A stretch of 10,986 bases of DNA from Candidatus Portnoybacteria bacterium CG10_big_fil_rev_8_21_14_0_10_36_7 (GCA_002793835.1 PFDW01000069.1:1-10986), one strand, 5' to 3'. Counted from the first letter of the stretch, positions 1-7,075 are shown. Notes: generated from the sequence alone by a model not told the origin. A program made the numbers and translations.

Positions 1-1
1 G

Positions 2-949
2 AAAAATACAAATACAGGAGATACCTTGTGCGATGAAGACGACCCGATTATTTTGGAAAAAATGATATTTCCTGAACCAGTTATTGGTGTTGCGATTGAA
101 CCGAAAACCAAAGCTGACCAAGAAAAGATGGGAATTGCTTTGAGACGTTTAGCGCAGGAGGACCCAACATTTAGAATTAAAACAGATCATGAGACTGGTC
201 AAACTATTATCTCTGGTATGGGTGAATTGCATTTAGATATTATTGTGGATCGTATGATGAGAGAATTTAAGGTTGACGCAAATGTTGGACGACCACAGGT
301 TGCTTATAAAGAGACTATTAAAGGTGAAGCAGAAGCCGAAGGAAAATATGTTCGTCAAACCGGTGGTCATGGTCAATATGGTCATGTAAGATTACGAGTA
401 AAGCCACTGGAGAGTGGTAAGGGCTTGGAATTTGTTAATGATGTTAAGGGTGGAGCAATCCCACAGGAATTTATCCCGGCGATTGAAAAAGGAGTTAAAG
501 AAGCAGTTGATAAAGGTGTTCTAGCCGGGTATCCATTAGTTGATTTAGAAGTTTCAATTTACGATGGTTCTTACCATGACGTTGACTCATCAGAAATGGC
601 TTTTAAAATTGCTGGTTCAATGGCTGTACAAGCGGCTGTCAGACGTGCTAATCTTGTATTATTGGAACCAATTATGAAATTACAGGTTATTGTCCCGGAA
701 CAATTTATGGGAGACGTAATTGGGGATATCAGCGCAAAGCGTGGGCAAATTGAAAATGTGGATGAGCGAGGGCAAGGGACCAGTAAAGTTAAGGTGATAG
801 ACTCAATGGTTCCGTTATCTGAAATGTTTGGTTATGCAACTTCCCTAAGATCCATGAGTCAGGGGCGAGCCTTATTTACCATGGAGTTCAGTCATTATCA
901 AGATGCCCCTCAAAATATCGTTGAGCAAGTGATTAGTGGTAAAAAATAA
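2..949 (+). CDS. fusA: Elongation factor G, C-terminal part (5' end outside window)
   Basis: EF-G is the GTPase that moves tRNAs and mRNA through the ribosome and, with ribosome recycling factor, splits the post-termination ribosome. The frame is open from base 2, so the TTG at 26 is an internal Leu codon ([10 protein letters not shown], matching the end of EF-G domain II). The 315 residues present cover the end of domain II, domain III (about 24-99, with [14 protein letters not shown] at 72-85), domain IV (TGGHGQYGH at 120-128; tip loop YHDVDSSE at 191-198, with the tip His at 192) and domain V (from LLEPIMK to [10 protein letters not shown] and the C-terminus). The GTPase domain lies upstream of the window. 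Family length is about 700 residues, so roughly 45% is visible. It ends TAATAA, 8 nt before the next gene. By analogy with str operons, rpsL and rpsG probably lie upstream. No disruption is seen. Confidence 0.98.
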   Translation, partial: KNTNTGDTLCDEDDPIILEKMIFPEPVIGVAIEPKTKADQEKMGIALRRLAQEDPTFRIKTDHETGQTIISGMGELHLDIIVDRMMREFKVDANVGRPQVAYKETIKGEAEAEGKYVRQTGGHGQYGHVRLRVKPLESGKGLEFVNDVKGGAIPQEFIPAIEKGVKEAVDKGVLAGYPLVDLEVSIYDGSYHDVDSSEMAFKIAGSMAVQAAVRRANLVLLEPIMKLQVIVPEQFMGDVIGDISAKRGQIENVDERGQGTSKVKVIDSMVPLSEMFGYATSLRSMSQGRALFTMEFSHYQDAPQNIVEQVISGKK

Positions 950-957
950 TAAATTTT

Positions 958-1248
958 ATGTTTTGGGAACAAATTAAAAAAATTTTACCTCAAGCAAAAG
1001 GGCCTTGCATTATAGTTGAGGAAGGCTCCGCTAAATATGTTATTTTAAATTTTGATGAGTACGAACAAATAATCAAAAAGAAAGCTAATCCATTGACTTC
1101 GCCCCGTCCCAGTGAAGATCCAGAACATATAGAAAAGATAAATCAAGAAATTGAAAGTTTGAAAGAAATAGAAGATAATGGTAAAATGCTGGAAGAAATT
1201 GCCGATTTTCCAAGTGAAATTCAGATAGAAGACCTTCCGATTGAATAA
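958..1248 (+). CDS. Small acidic protein with Phd/YefM-antitoxin-like N-terminus
   Basis: Function unknown; 96 residues. Residues 1-39 follow the pattern of the Phd/YefM antitoxin fold: a helix (FWEQIKKILPQAKG), a strand (PCIIVEEG), a second strand (KYVILNF) and the helix DEYEQII, comparable to the usual 'vvItrhGkpvavlvs-eEYerL' layout. Residues 40-55 are a Pro/Ser/Lys linker, 56-82 a predicted charged helix (HIEKINQEIESLKEIE), and the tail is acidic (EIQIEDLPIE). There is no signal peptide or membrane segment. No toxin gene adjoins it: fusA ends 8 nt upstream and the tuf promoter lies just downstream, so it probably rides on the fusA transcript. A stand-alone Phd-like DNA- or protein-binding role is inference. 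Base composition and the TAA stop match the neighbours. The Phd resemblance is short and could be coincidental; that this is a real gene is fairly sure from its position and codon-like composition. Confidence 0.75.
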   Translation: MFWEQIKKILPQAKGPCIIVEEGSAKYVILNFDEYEQIIKKKANPLTSPRPSEDPEHIEKINQEIESLKEIEDNGKMLEEIADFPSEIQIEDLPIE

Positions 1249-1262
1249 GGCGGGCCATAGTA

Positions 1263-1291
1263 TTGACAACTGGGTAGCGATTTACTATACT
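1263..1291 (+). promoter_or_regulatory. Near-consensus sigma-70 promoter for tuf
   Basis: A perfect -35 hexamer TTGACA (1263-1268) is followed after exactly 17 nt by TATACT (1286-1291), five of six matches to the -10 consensus. Transcription would start near 1297-1299 and give a leader of about 125 nt before the tuf ATG. It lies in the only sizeable gap between genes, directly after the small Phd-like gene, and no terminator is evident before it. It would make tuf and rpsJ separately transcribed from fusA, which fits the much higher need for EF-Tu. Start site not measured. Confidence 0.85.
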
Positions 1292-1312
1292 GGATTCATA
1301 AGTTTTTAATAT

Positions 1313-1333
1313 CGTTGCTTGCATAAAGCAACG
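1313..1333 (+). promoter_or_regulatory. Hairpin in the tuf mRNA leader
   Basis: A perfect 8-bp inverted repeat, CGTTGCTT (1313-1320) and AAGCAACG (1326-1333), encloses a 5-nt loop GCATA, starting about 15 nt after the predicted tuf transcription start. No T-run follows directly, so it is not a standard terminator. It could protect the 5' end of the mRNA or act in control of tuf. A longer-range pairing, GACAAT (1334-1339) with ATTGTC (1379-1384), is possible and would close a domain between this hairpin and the tuf start. The hairpin is seen directly; its role is inferred. Confidence 0.5.
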
Positions 1334-1423
1334 GACAATGAAATATAAATTTAATAAAAGCATCCTAAATGTTTTTTTATTGTCTAAAAATAAAAAAATA
1401 AGTTAGAAGATGTAAAAAATAAC

Positions 1424-2617
1424 ATGACAGACAAGTTTGAACGAGGAAAGCCCCATATAAACGTTGGTACTATTGGTCACGTTGACCATGGTAAAACAAC
1501 ATTAACAGCCGCGATGCTTTATGTATTGCATATGGCCGGTTTTAAGGCACAAGAAAGGGGAGTTAGCGATATTGATAATGCTCCTGAAGAGAAAGCTAGA
1601 GGGATCACGATTGCAACTTGTCACGTAGAATATGAATCTGAAAAACGACATTATGCTCACATAGATTGTCCTGGACATGCTGATTATATTAAAAATATGA
1701 TCACTGGTGCTGCTCAAATGGATGGCGGTATATTGGTGGTTTCAGCTCCTGATGGCCCTATGCCTCAAACTAGAGAGCACATTTTGTTAGCCCGCCAAGT
1801 TGGTGTGCCAGCTTTAGTTGTGTTTTTAAATAAAATTGACATGGTTGATGATCCAGAATTAGTTGATTTAGTTGAACAAGAAATTAGAGAATTGTTGACT
1901 AAGTATCAGTATCCTGGTGAAACAACTCCGATTATTCGTGGTTCGGCTCTTAAGGCTTTGGACGCTAAGTCTGGAGATGATGAAGCAGCTAAGCCAATCT
2001 TAGAACTTTTGAAGGCTCTCGATGAATTTGTGCCTGATCCTGTTCGTGATACAGAAAAACCTTTCTTAATGCCAGTTGAAGACGTCTTTTCAATTGAAGG
2101 AAGAGGCACTGTTGTCACTGGTCGAATTGAAAGAGGAAAAATTAAAGTAAACGATGAAGTAGAAATAATTGGTATTAGACCAACTACTAAAACCGTAGTT
2201 ACTGGTATTGAAATGTTTAATAAATCATTGGATGATGGTCAAGCTGGAGATAATGCTGGTCTTTTGCTTCGAGGTCTTAAAAAAGAAGACATTGAGCGAG
2301 GACAAGTTTTGGCCAAACCTGGCTCAGTCACTCCTCACACTGAATTTATCGGAGAGATGTATATATTAACAAAAGAGGAAGGTGGTCGACATACACCATT
2401 CTTTAAAGGTTATAAACCCCAATTTTATATTCGAACAACTGACATAACTGGTGAAGTTATTTTGCCGGAAGGAACCGAAATGGTAATGCCTGGCGATACA
2501 GTAAGTTTGACTGTTAAACTAATTGGTCCTGTAGCCTTAGAAGATAAGACAAAGTTCGCCATTAGAGAAGGTGGTCATACTGTTGGCGCAGGTGTAGTTA
2601 CCAAAATTCTTAAATAA
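1424..2617 (+). CDS. tuf: Elongation factor Tu
   Basis: EF-Tu is the GTPase that brings aminoacyl-tRNA to the ribosomal A site as a ternary complex with GTP. The 397 residues match the family's usual 393-400. Domain 1 carries the P-loop GHVDHGKT (18-25), switch I ending in EEKARGITI with the Mg-binding Thr at 62, DCPGH (81-85) with catalytic His85, NKID (136-139) and the SAL guanine-contact motif. The two beta-barrel domains follow, with [18 protein letters not shown] opening domain 2 and a normal C-terminus ([15 protein letters not shown]). The ATG at 1424 gives the standard N-terminus [20 protein letters not shown]. No Shine-Dalgarno motif precedes it; the upstream bases are A-rich. It has its own promoter and structured leader and is followed after 41 nt, with no terminator, by rpsJ. 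No aberrant residue was noticed in the active site. Confidence 0.99.
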   Translation: MTDKFERGKPHINVGTIGHVDHGKTTLTAAMLYVLHMAGFKAQERGVSDIDNAPEEKARGITIATCHVEYESEKRHYAHIDCPGHADYIKNMITGAAQMDGGILVVSAPDGPMPQTREHILLARQVGVPALVVFLNKIDMVDDPELVDLVEQEIRELLTKYQYPGETTPIIRGSALKALDAKSGDDEAAKPILELLKALDEFVPDPVRDTEKPFLMPVEDVFSIEGRGTVVTGRIERGKIKVNDEVEIIGIRPTTKTVVTGIEMFNKSLDDGQAGDNAGLLLRGLKKEDIERGQVLAKPGSVTPHTEFIGEMYILTKEEGGRHTPFFKGYKPQFYIRTTDITGEVILPEGTEMVMPGDTVSLTVKLIGPVALEDKTKFAIREGGHTVGAGVVTKILK

Positions 2618-2658
2618 AAGAATTATTATTAATATAAATAATTGCAGTACCTTTAATC

Positions 2659-2985
2659 ATGACAACCAGTAAAGAAGAATCAAAACAGAGAATCAGAATT
2701 AAAGTGCGGTCTTATGACCACAAGGTTTTGGACCAGTCTTTAAAACAAATTGTGGAAACAGCTGAACGCCAAGGTGTAAAAACTATTGGCCCTGTACCAT
2801 TACCTGTGGAAATTAGAAAATATACAGTTAATAAATCAACGTTTGTTCATAAGGATTCCAGAGACCAGTATGAAATGAGAATTCATAAACGATTGATTGA
2901 TATTGTCAGCCCCACACCTAAAGTTATTGATGCATTGGTTAATTTGAGTTTGCCAGCAGGTGTGGATGTGGAAATTAAAATGTAA
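2659..2985 (+). CDS. rpsJ: 30S ribosomal protein S10
   Basis: S10 sits in the head of the 30S subunit and in many bacteria also acts with NusB in transcription antitermination. The 108 residues include the hallmark RIRIKVRSYDHKVLDQS near the N-terminus, IGPVPLPVEIRKYTV mid-protein and the SRDQYEMRIHKRLIDI segment. Six extra residues (MTTSKE) precede the core compared with the usual 102-103 residue form. The gene lies 41 nt after tuf, a common tuf-rpsJ pairing, so it is likely co-transcribed with tuf. A strong hairpin follows its stop, separating it from rplC; in the classical S10 operon these two genes are continuous. The start context is TTAATCATG with no Shine-Dalgarno motif. Confidence 0.98.
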   Translation: MTTSKEESKQRIRIKVRSYDHKVLDQSLKQIVETAERQGVKTIGPVPLPVEIRKYTVNKSTFVHKDSRDQYEMRIHKRLIDIVSPTPKVIDALVNLSLPAGVDVEIKM

Positions 2986-3003
2986 ATAAATGTACGATTC
3001 CCC

Positions 3004-3032
3004 CAGAAAACCGGGGTACCCCGGTTTTTCTG
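3004..3032 (+). terminator. Intrinsic terminator or attenuator between rpsJ and rplC
   Basis: A GC core CCGGG (3011-3015) pairs with CCCGG (3020-3024) around the tetraloop GTAC. The flanks extend the stem: AAAA (3007-3010) with the T-run 3025-3028, then, across one bulged T (3029), CAG (3004-3006) with CTG (3030-3032). The GC stem followed by five Ts has the form of a Rho-independent terminator, and the A-run on the other side gives the same form on the - strand. It begins 18 nt after the rpsJ stop; only 25 nt separate it from the rplC start, and no clear promoter is seen there. Partial termination or regulated read-through (an L4-type attenuator is one known precedent in S10 operons) is therefore as likely as full termination. 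Confidence 0.7.
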
Positions 3033-3057
3033 TTAAAAATTAGTCTAAACAAGAAAC

Positions 3058-3666
3058 ATGAAGTTTATTATCGGAAAAAAAGTTGGGATGACGCAGATTT
3101 ATGAGGGTGATAAAATCGTTCCTGTTACTGTTGTGGAAGCAGGGCCATGTTTAGTTTCGCAAATAAAAAGTAAGGATACGGATGGCTATGAGTCTTGGCA
3201 GTTGGCGTTTGGTAAAACCAAGCATATTGCGAGGCCTCAAAAAGGGCATTTAAAAAACTTGGGAGACTTAGCACATATGAAAGAATTTAGATTTAAACAA
3301 TCTCCGCCAGAAAAGAAACTAAGTATTGGTGATACGATTGATGCTTCTTGGTTTAGTGAAGGTGAAGAAGTTAAGGTCGCTGGTCTTTCAAAAGGAAGGG
3401 GATTCATGGGCGTAGTTAAGCGTCACGGGTTTAGTGGCGGTCCTGCTAGTCACGGTCAAAAGCATCAACATAGAGCACCTGGCTCAATCGGAGGTGGTTT
3501 TCCAGAAAGAGTAACGAAAGGAAGACGTATGGCTGGCCGATCTGGCAGTGAAAAAAACATAATTAAATCCGAGATTGTAAAAATTGACAAAGATAATAAT
3601 TTGATAGCATTTAAAGGAGCACTTCCTGGAAGGCGTGGAACAATATTAACTATTGTTAGTAAATAA
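3058..3666 (+). CDS. rplC: 50S ribosomal protein L3
   Basis: L3 binds 23S rRNA early in 50S assembly and sends a loop toward the peptidyl-transferase centre. The 202 residues are close to the usual 205-210. The N-terminal GKKVGMTQIY (6-15), the loop GRGFMGVVKRHGFSGGPASH (113-132), PGSIGGGFPERV (141-152) and GRRMAGRSG (155-163) are classic L3 motifs. The Gln that PrmB methylates in E. coli (in GSIGQNQ) is not present; the segment reads GSIGGGF, as in other lineages that lack this Gln. It is the first gene after the rpsJ hairpin and opens the tightly packed block. The ATG at 3058 matches the family start; no Shine-Dalgarno motif. Confidence 0.98.
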   Translation: MKFIIGKKVGMTQIYEGDKIVPVTVVEAGPCLVSQIKSKDTDGYESWQLAFGKTKHIARPQKGHLKNLGDLAHMKEFRFKQSPPEKKLSIGDTIDASWFSEGEEVKVAGLSKGRGFMGVVKRHGFSGGPASHGQKHQHRAPGSIGGGFPERVTKGRRMAGRSGSEKNIIKSEIVKIDKDNNLIAFKGALPGRRGTILTIVSK

Positions 3667-3668
3667 TC

Positions 3669-4319
3669 ATGAAATATCCTGTACATAATATACAAGGAAA
3701 GAATGTTGGGGAAGTAAACTTACCTGATCGAATTTTTGCTGTAAATTTTAATCATAATTTAGTTCATCAAGCAATGATTACTCAAGAAAAAACTTCTCGT
3801 GAAGCGATTGCCGATGCAAGGATGCGCGGAGAAGAAGTTCGCGGTGGTGGTAAAAAACCTTGGGCGCAAAAAGGTACAGGGCGATCAAGACATGGTTCTA
3901 GCAGGTCTCCTATATGGAAAGGTGGCGGTGTTACTTTCGGTCCAACCAACGAAAGAAATTGGGCTCAAAAGATTAACAAAAAAGCCAAACAGAAAGCCCT
4001 ATTTATGGTGTTATCTCAAAAAGCTAAAGAAAACGAACTGGTGGTTTTAGATAATTTGGAGATAATCGAACCAAAAACTAAGGAAGTGTCGGGAATTTTA
4101 AAAAATATTTTTAACGTTGTTAAATCGGATAGACCAAGAAAAACAATAATTGTAACTCCAAAAAAGAGCGAATCTGTTGTGCGAGCAAGTCACAATTTAC
4201 CATATTTACAAACAATTGGAGCGTCAAGTTTAAATATTCTAGATATTTTAAAAAATAAATACTTGATCATTCCGCAGTCAGCTTTAGAATCGATTGAAAA
4301 AACATTCACAAAAATTTAA
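3669..4319 (+). CDS. rplD: 50S ribosomal protein L4
   Basis: L4 binds 23S rRNA domain I, lines the narrowest part of the nascent-peptide tunnel and in E. coli represses its own operon. The 216 residues carry the extended tunnel loop GGGKKPWAQKGTGRSRHG (59-76), then SPIWKGGGVTFGP (80-92), followed by the globular alpha/beta part. Length is slightly above the usual 200-210. It starts 2 nt after the rplC stop with context AATCATG and ends 2 nt before rplW. If L4 controls this operon, the hairpin between rpsJ and rplC would be a natural target, but nothing in the sequence proves it. An open frame of 83 codons inside it (3799-4050) is only a shadow. Confidence 0.98.
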   Translation: MKYPVHNIQGKNVGEVNLPDRIFAVNFNHNLVHQAMITQEKTSREAIADARMRGEEVRGGGKKPWAQKGTGRSRHGSSRSPIWKGGGVTFGPTNERNWAQKINKKAKQKALFMVLSQKAKENELVVLDNLEIIEPKTKEVSGILKNIFNVVKSDRPRKTIIVTPKKSESVVRASHNLPYLQTIGASSLNILDILKNKYLIIPQSALESIEKTFTKI

Positions 4320-4321
4320 TT

Positions 4322-4693
4322 ATGGCTATTTTTAAAAAAACAACTAAAAAAGAAAAAGGCGTGAAAAAAATGCAAGCTAAAACTTTGCCGAAAAAGCATG
4401 AAAAAAAATCGGAATTAATAGTTAGCGTTTTGCATTCGCCAGTGATTACTGAAAAAGCTGCTCTTCTTGCTGAAAGCAATCAGTATGTTTTTCAAGTTAT
4501 GCCAAGCACGAATAAAATTATGATTAAAGAAGCGATTGAAGGGTTATATAATGTTTCTGTACTTAGGGTGAATATAACGACATTGCCGGGTAAAACACGA
4601 AGACGCGGTAATACGACTGGTCATACGTCTGGAATTAAGAAAGCGATTGTGAAACTTAAGGAAGGCGATAAAATTGAAATAGGAGCTAATTAA
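4322..4693 (+). CDS. rplW: 50S ribosomal protein L23 with Lys-rich N-terminal extension
   Basis: L23 lies at the exit of the peptide tunnel and is the docking site for trigger factor and SRP. The core begins about residue 34 with [15 protein letters not shown], then YVFQV, the [13 protein letters not shown] segment, the basic [15 protein letters not shown] loop and [15 protein letters not shown]. Family length is about 95-100 residues; this one is 123 because roughly 25-30 residues rich in Lys ([13 protein letters not shown]) precede the core. Internal ATG 4370 (Met17) is an alternative start giving 107 residues, but the first ATG, 2 nt after rplD, fits the operon spacing. The start choice is therefore less certain than the identity. 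Confidence 0.95.
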   Translation: MAIFKKTTKKEKGVKKMQAKTLPKKHEKKSELIVSVLHSPVITEKAALLAESNQYVFQVMPSTNKIMIKEAIEGLYNVSVLRVNITTLPGKTRRRGNTTGHTSGIKKAIVKLKEGDKIEIGAN

Positions 4694-4698
4694 TTATC

Positions 4699-5526
4699 AT
4701 GGCTATTAAAATATACAATCCAACAAGTCCAGGAAGACGTCAGATGTCTGGTATCAAATATTCGATGCTGACGAAACAAAAACCCGAAAAAAGTTTAACG
4801 GGTTCTTTGAAGCGTCATGCTGGGAGAATGTCTTCGGGTAAATTAACGGTGCGTCATCAGGGAGGCGGGCACAAACGAGCCTATAGAGAAATTGATTTTA
4901 AAAGAAGCAAAGTTAATATTCCTGGTCACGTTGCTTCTTTAGAATATGACCCTAACCGATCTTCTTTTATCGCATTGATTAATTATGTAGATGGAGAAAA
5001 AAGATATATTTTAGCGCCTCATGATATTAAAGTTGGTGATACAATTTTAAGTGCAGAAAAAGTACCAAATCAGATTGGAAATCACACGATGCTAAAGAAC
5101 ATTACTGTTGGAGCTTTTGTACATAATATTGAATTGGAACCTAACAAGGGTGGACAAATTGTTCGTTCTGCTGGAAGCTTTGCACAGGTTTCAGCTCATG
5201 ATTCTGGTTGGACTCAGCTTAAGATGCCATCGGGCGAAGTCAGGAAAGTTTTAGATGAATGCTACGCTACAATTGGACAAGTTTCAAATCCTGAATATAA
5301 TACAGTAATCATTGGAAAAGCCGGAAGAAATCGTTGGCGGGGCAAACGACCTCATGTAAGAGGTTCCGCAATGAATCCAGTTGATCATCCGCATGGTGGT
5401 GGAGAAGGAGCCCAGCCGATTGGTTTACGTAGAGGACCCAAAACGCCTTGGGGCAAGTTAGCTTTTGGCGTAAAGACTAGAAAGAAAAAGCAATCAGATT
5501 CGTTAATAATTGAACGAAGAAAATAA
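4699..5526 (+). CDS. rplB: 50S ribosomal protein L2
   Basis: L2 is a primary 23S rRNA binder needed for subunit joining and peptidyl-transferase activity. The 275 residues equal the usual length. Visible hallmarks are [19 protein letters not shown] (51-69), the [20 protein letters not shown] stretch, and [12 protein letters not shown] with His230 and His232; His230 aligns with the functionally important His229 of E. coli L2. The C-terminal tail [17 protein letters not shown] is basic as expected. It begins 5 nt after rplW in the context TTATCATG; an AGGAG at 4681-4685 lies 13 nt upstream, rather far for a ribosome-binding site. One nt separates its stop from the rpsS start. Confidence 0.99.
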   Translation: MAIKIYNPTSPGRRQMSGIKYSMLTKQKPEKSLTGSLKRHAGRMSSGKLTVRHQGGGHKRAYREIDFKRSKVNIPGHVASLEYDPNRSSFIALINYVDGEKRYILAPHDIKVGDTILSAEKVPNQIGNHTMLKNITVGAFVHNIELEPNKGGQIVRSAGSFAQVSAHDSGWTQLKMPSGEVRKVLDECYATIGQVSNPEYNTVIIGKAGRNRWRGKRPHVRGSAMNPVDHPHGGGEGAQPIGLRRGPKTPWGKLAFGVKTRKKKQSDSLIIERRK

Positions 5527-5527
5527 T

Positions 5528-5863
5528 ATGTCACGATCAATTAAGAAAGGCCCATATATAGATGAAAAATTACTTAAGAAAGTAAAGGCTCTTCCTGCTG
5601 GTTCAAAATCGATTATTAAAACGTGGACGCGTAGTACGACTATTAGTCCAGAAATGATTAATTATACTTTCGGAGTCCATAACGGAAAAGAACATATTCC
5701 AGTTTTTATTACGGAAGAAATGGTTGGGCATAGGTTGGGTGAATTTTCGCCAACTAGAAAATTCAGTAAGCACGGCGGAAAGATGCAGAAAGAAATAGAG
5801 GTGGCAGATGCGCAAAAAGAACGAGAGGCATCAGTTGCGGCAAAAGTTGAAACAAAAGCATAA
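5528..5863 (+). CDS. rpsS: 30S ribosomal protein S19 with C-terminal extension
   Basis: S19 is in the 30S head, binds with S13 near the A-site tRNA and contacts the 50S subunit. Core motifs are [12 protein letters not shown] at the start, [14 protein letters not shown] (31-44), [19 protein letters not shown] (50-68) and [14 protein letters not shown] (70-83). The family form is about 92 residues; here 111, with a charged Ala/Glu/Lys tail from about residue 89. An upstream in-frame TTG at 5510 would add six residues and overlap rplB by 17 nt, but ATG 5528 gives the standard N-terminus and is preferred. The start context is TAATATG, one nt after the rplB stop. Confidence 0.97.
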   Translation: MSRSIKKGPYIDEKLLKKVKALPAGSKSIIKTWTRSTTISPEMINYTFGVHNGKEHIPVFITEEMVGHRLGEFSPTRKFSKHGGKMQKEIEVADAQKEREASVAAKVETKA

Positions 5864-5871
5864 ATAATATC

Positions 5872-6417
5872 ATGCAAGTAATTGCAAAATTAAACAATTT
5901 AAGAATTGCGCCAAGAAAAGTTAGGCTAGTTGTGAATCTTGTAAAGAAGATGCCTATTGAACAGGCAAAAGCGCAATTGAAGTTTTTGTCAAAGAGATCG
6001 ACTTTACCTGTTTTTAAACTTTTGAAATCAGCCCAAAGTAATGCTGTCCAAAATTTTGGTATTGAAAAGGAAAATTTATTTGTTAAAGAAATTAAAGTTG
6101 ATGAAGCAAGAATGATGAAAAGATGGTTGCCGAGAGCTTTTGGGCGAGCTACGCCAATTCAGAAAAAGTCATCCCATATAAGTGTTGTTTTAGAAGAGAT
6201 TACCGCTGGGAAGGGACGAGTTGCTGAAGCAAAAATTTCTAAACCGATTGAAGTTGTTGAATCATTGTCAGAAAAAACTAGCATTGATAGCAAGGGTAGC
6301 AAATTGAAAACAGGAGATGCTAAATCACATGCAGACGTGGTAGAGCCAAAAAAGAAACTTTCTTCTAAGCCAGGGCTTAAGGGAATGGGCAAGGTCTTTA
6401 GAAGAAAAACTATTTAA
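5872..6417 (+). CDS. rplV: 50S ribosomal protein L22 with long C-terminal extension
   Basis: L22 spans 23S rRNA domains and its beta-hairpin lines the peptide tunnel. Residues 1-109 are a full L22: RIAPRKVRLVVNLV (11-24), SAQSNAVQNFGIE (53-65), the hairpin VDEARMMKRWLPRAFGRATP (76-95) and SSHISVVLEE (100-109). The family form is about 110 residues, so the remaining 72 are extra. The tail is low-complexity and Lys/Ser-rich (KTSIDSKGSKLKTGD), then ends in a compact basic motif, GMGKVFRRKTI (171-181). No stop or frameshift separates it from the core. I recall L22 proteins with basic tails of this kind in Candidate Phyla Radiation genomes, but cannot confirm it here. It ends TAATAA, 7 nt before rpsC. 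Confidence 0.97.
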   Translation: MQVIAKLNNLRIAPRKVRLVVNLVKKMPIEQAKAQLKFLSKRSTLPVFKLLKSAQSNAVQNFGIEKENLFVKEIKVDEARMMKRWLPRAFGRATPIQKKSSHISVVLEEITAGKGRVAEAKISKPIEVVESLSEKTSIDSKGSKLKTGDAKSHADVVEPKKKLSSKPGLKGMGKVFRRKTI

Positions 6418-6424
6418 TAAAAAA

Positions 6425-7075
6425 ATGGGACATAAAATAAATCCAAAATTAATGCGTCTTACTGGCCTAAGTGATTGGCAATCACGCTGGTTTAGTGCGA
6501 AAGAATTCCCACAGTTTTTGGAAGAGGATTTATTATTGCGAGAACATTTAGAAAAAAAATTATCAAAATCAGGTTTAGCTGCTATAGAAATTGAAAGATC
6601 ATTCAATGCGTTAAAAGTTATTATAAAAACTTCAAAACCAGGTTTAATTATTGGGCGAGGTGGCTCGGGCATAGAGGATATTAAAAAAGAGTTAACCAAA
6701 TTATTGAAAGCAAGATTTCCACAATCAAAAGGATATCAAATTAATTTAGAAGTCGAGGAAATTAAAAATCCACAGGGTCAAGCAATGGTTATGGCTTTAA
6801 ATATTGCCGAACAGATTGAAAAGAGAATGCCGTTTCGTCGAACTTTGAAGCAAACCATAGAGAAGATTAGTCAGAGTAAGGATGTATTAGGCGTTAAAAT
6901 TATGATAAAAGGTAGGCTTGATGGTAATGAAATTGCTAGAAAAGAGTGGTTGGCTAAAGGGCAATTGCCACTTCATACCTTAAGAGCAAATATTGATTAT
7001 GTTAGAGCTACGGCTTTTACTACTTATGGCACAATTGGAATAAAGGTTTGGATATATAAAGGAGAAAGACAATAA
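6425..7075 (+). CDS. rpsC: 30S ribosomal protein S3
   Basis: S3 is in the 30S head at the mRNA entry channel and contributes to mRNA unwinding. The start MGHKINPKLMRLTGL is standard. The KH domain shows IIGRGGSGI (75-83) with its GxxG loop, followed by LNIAEQIEKRMPFRRTLKQ (125-143), which bears the basic residues facing mRNA. The C-terminal domain includes GVKIMIKGRLDGNEIARKEW (156-175) and ends GIKVWIYKGERQ. At 216 residues it is a short form (E. coli has 233) without the acidic C-terminal tail. The seven bases before the ATG are A/T only. It lies 6 nt before rplP. No anomalies. Confidence 0.99.
   Translation: MGHKINPKLMRLTGLSDWQSRWFSAKEFPQFLEEDLLLREHLEKKLSKSGLAAIEIERSFNALKVIIKTSKPGLIIGRGGSGIEDIKKELTKLLKARFPQSKGYQINLEVEEIKNPQGQAMVMALNIAEQIEKRMPFRRTLKQTIEKISQSKDVLGVKIMIKGRLDGNEIARKEWLAKGQLPLHTLRANIDYVRATAFTTYGTIGIKVWIYKGERQ

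Noticed and set aside
26-28. TTG as a start codon for the first gene.
   Set aside because: The frame is open back to base 2 and the upstream residues (NTNTGDTL) continue EF-G domain II, so the gene is cut by the window edge.
958-1248. Complete toxin-antitoxin module between fusA and tuf.
   Set aside because: Only one small gene is present; no toxin-sized partner frame exists on the same strand between fusA and tuf.
1835-1865. TTGACA inside tuf as an internal promoter.
   Set aside because: It encodes Ile-Asp-Met of the NKIDM motif and has no matching -10 element.
2610-2638. TATAAA at 2633-2638 as the -10 box of an rpsJ promoter.
   Set aside because: The bases at the -35 position (TTAAAT) match consensus poorly, and co-transcription from the tuf promoter explains rpsJ.
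2621-2643. Inverted repeat AATTATT / AATAATT in the tuf-rpsJ gap, as a terminator.
   Set aside because: Stem of seven A-T pairs only, with no T-run after it; expected by chance in such A/T-rich DNA.
3033-3057. Promoter for rplC in the 25 nt after the hairpin.
   Set aside because: Too short to hold -35 and -10 elements plus a leader, and no good hexamers are seen; a -35 inside the hairpin is conceivable but unsupported.
3584-3612. TTGACA inside the 3' end of rplC as a promoter for rplD.
   Set aside because: No -10-like hexamer lies 16-18 nt downstream; the bases encode the L3 C-terminus.
3799-4050. 83-codon open frame on the + strand within rplD.
   Set aside because: A different frame inside an intact L4 gene; the composition follows L4 codons and it has no independent start signal.
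6325-6699. 124-codon open frame on the - strand across the rplV-rpsC junction.
   Set aside because: It lies opposite two well-supported ribosomal-protein genes, shows no recognisable domain, and is a shadow frame.
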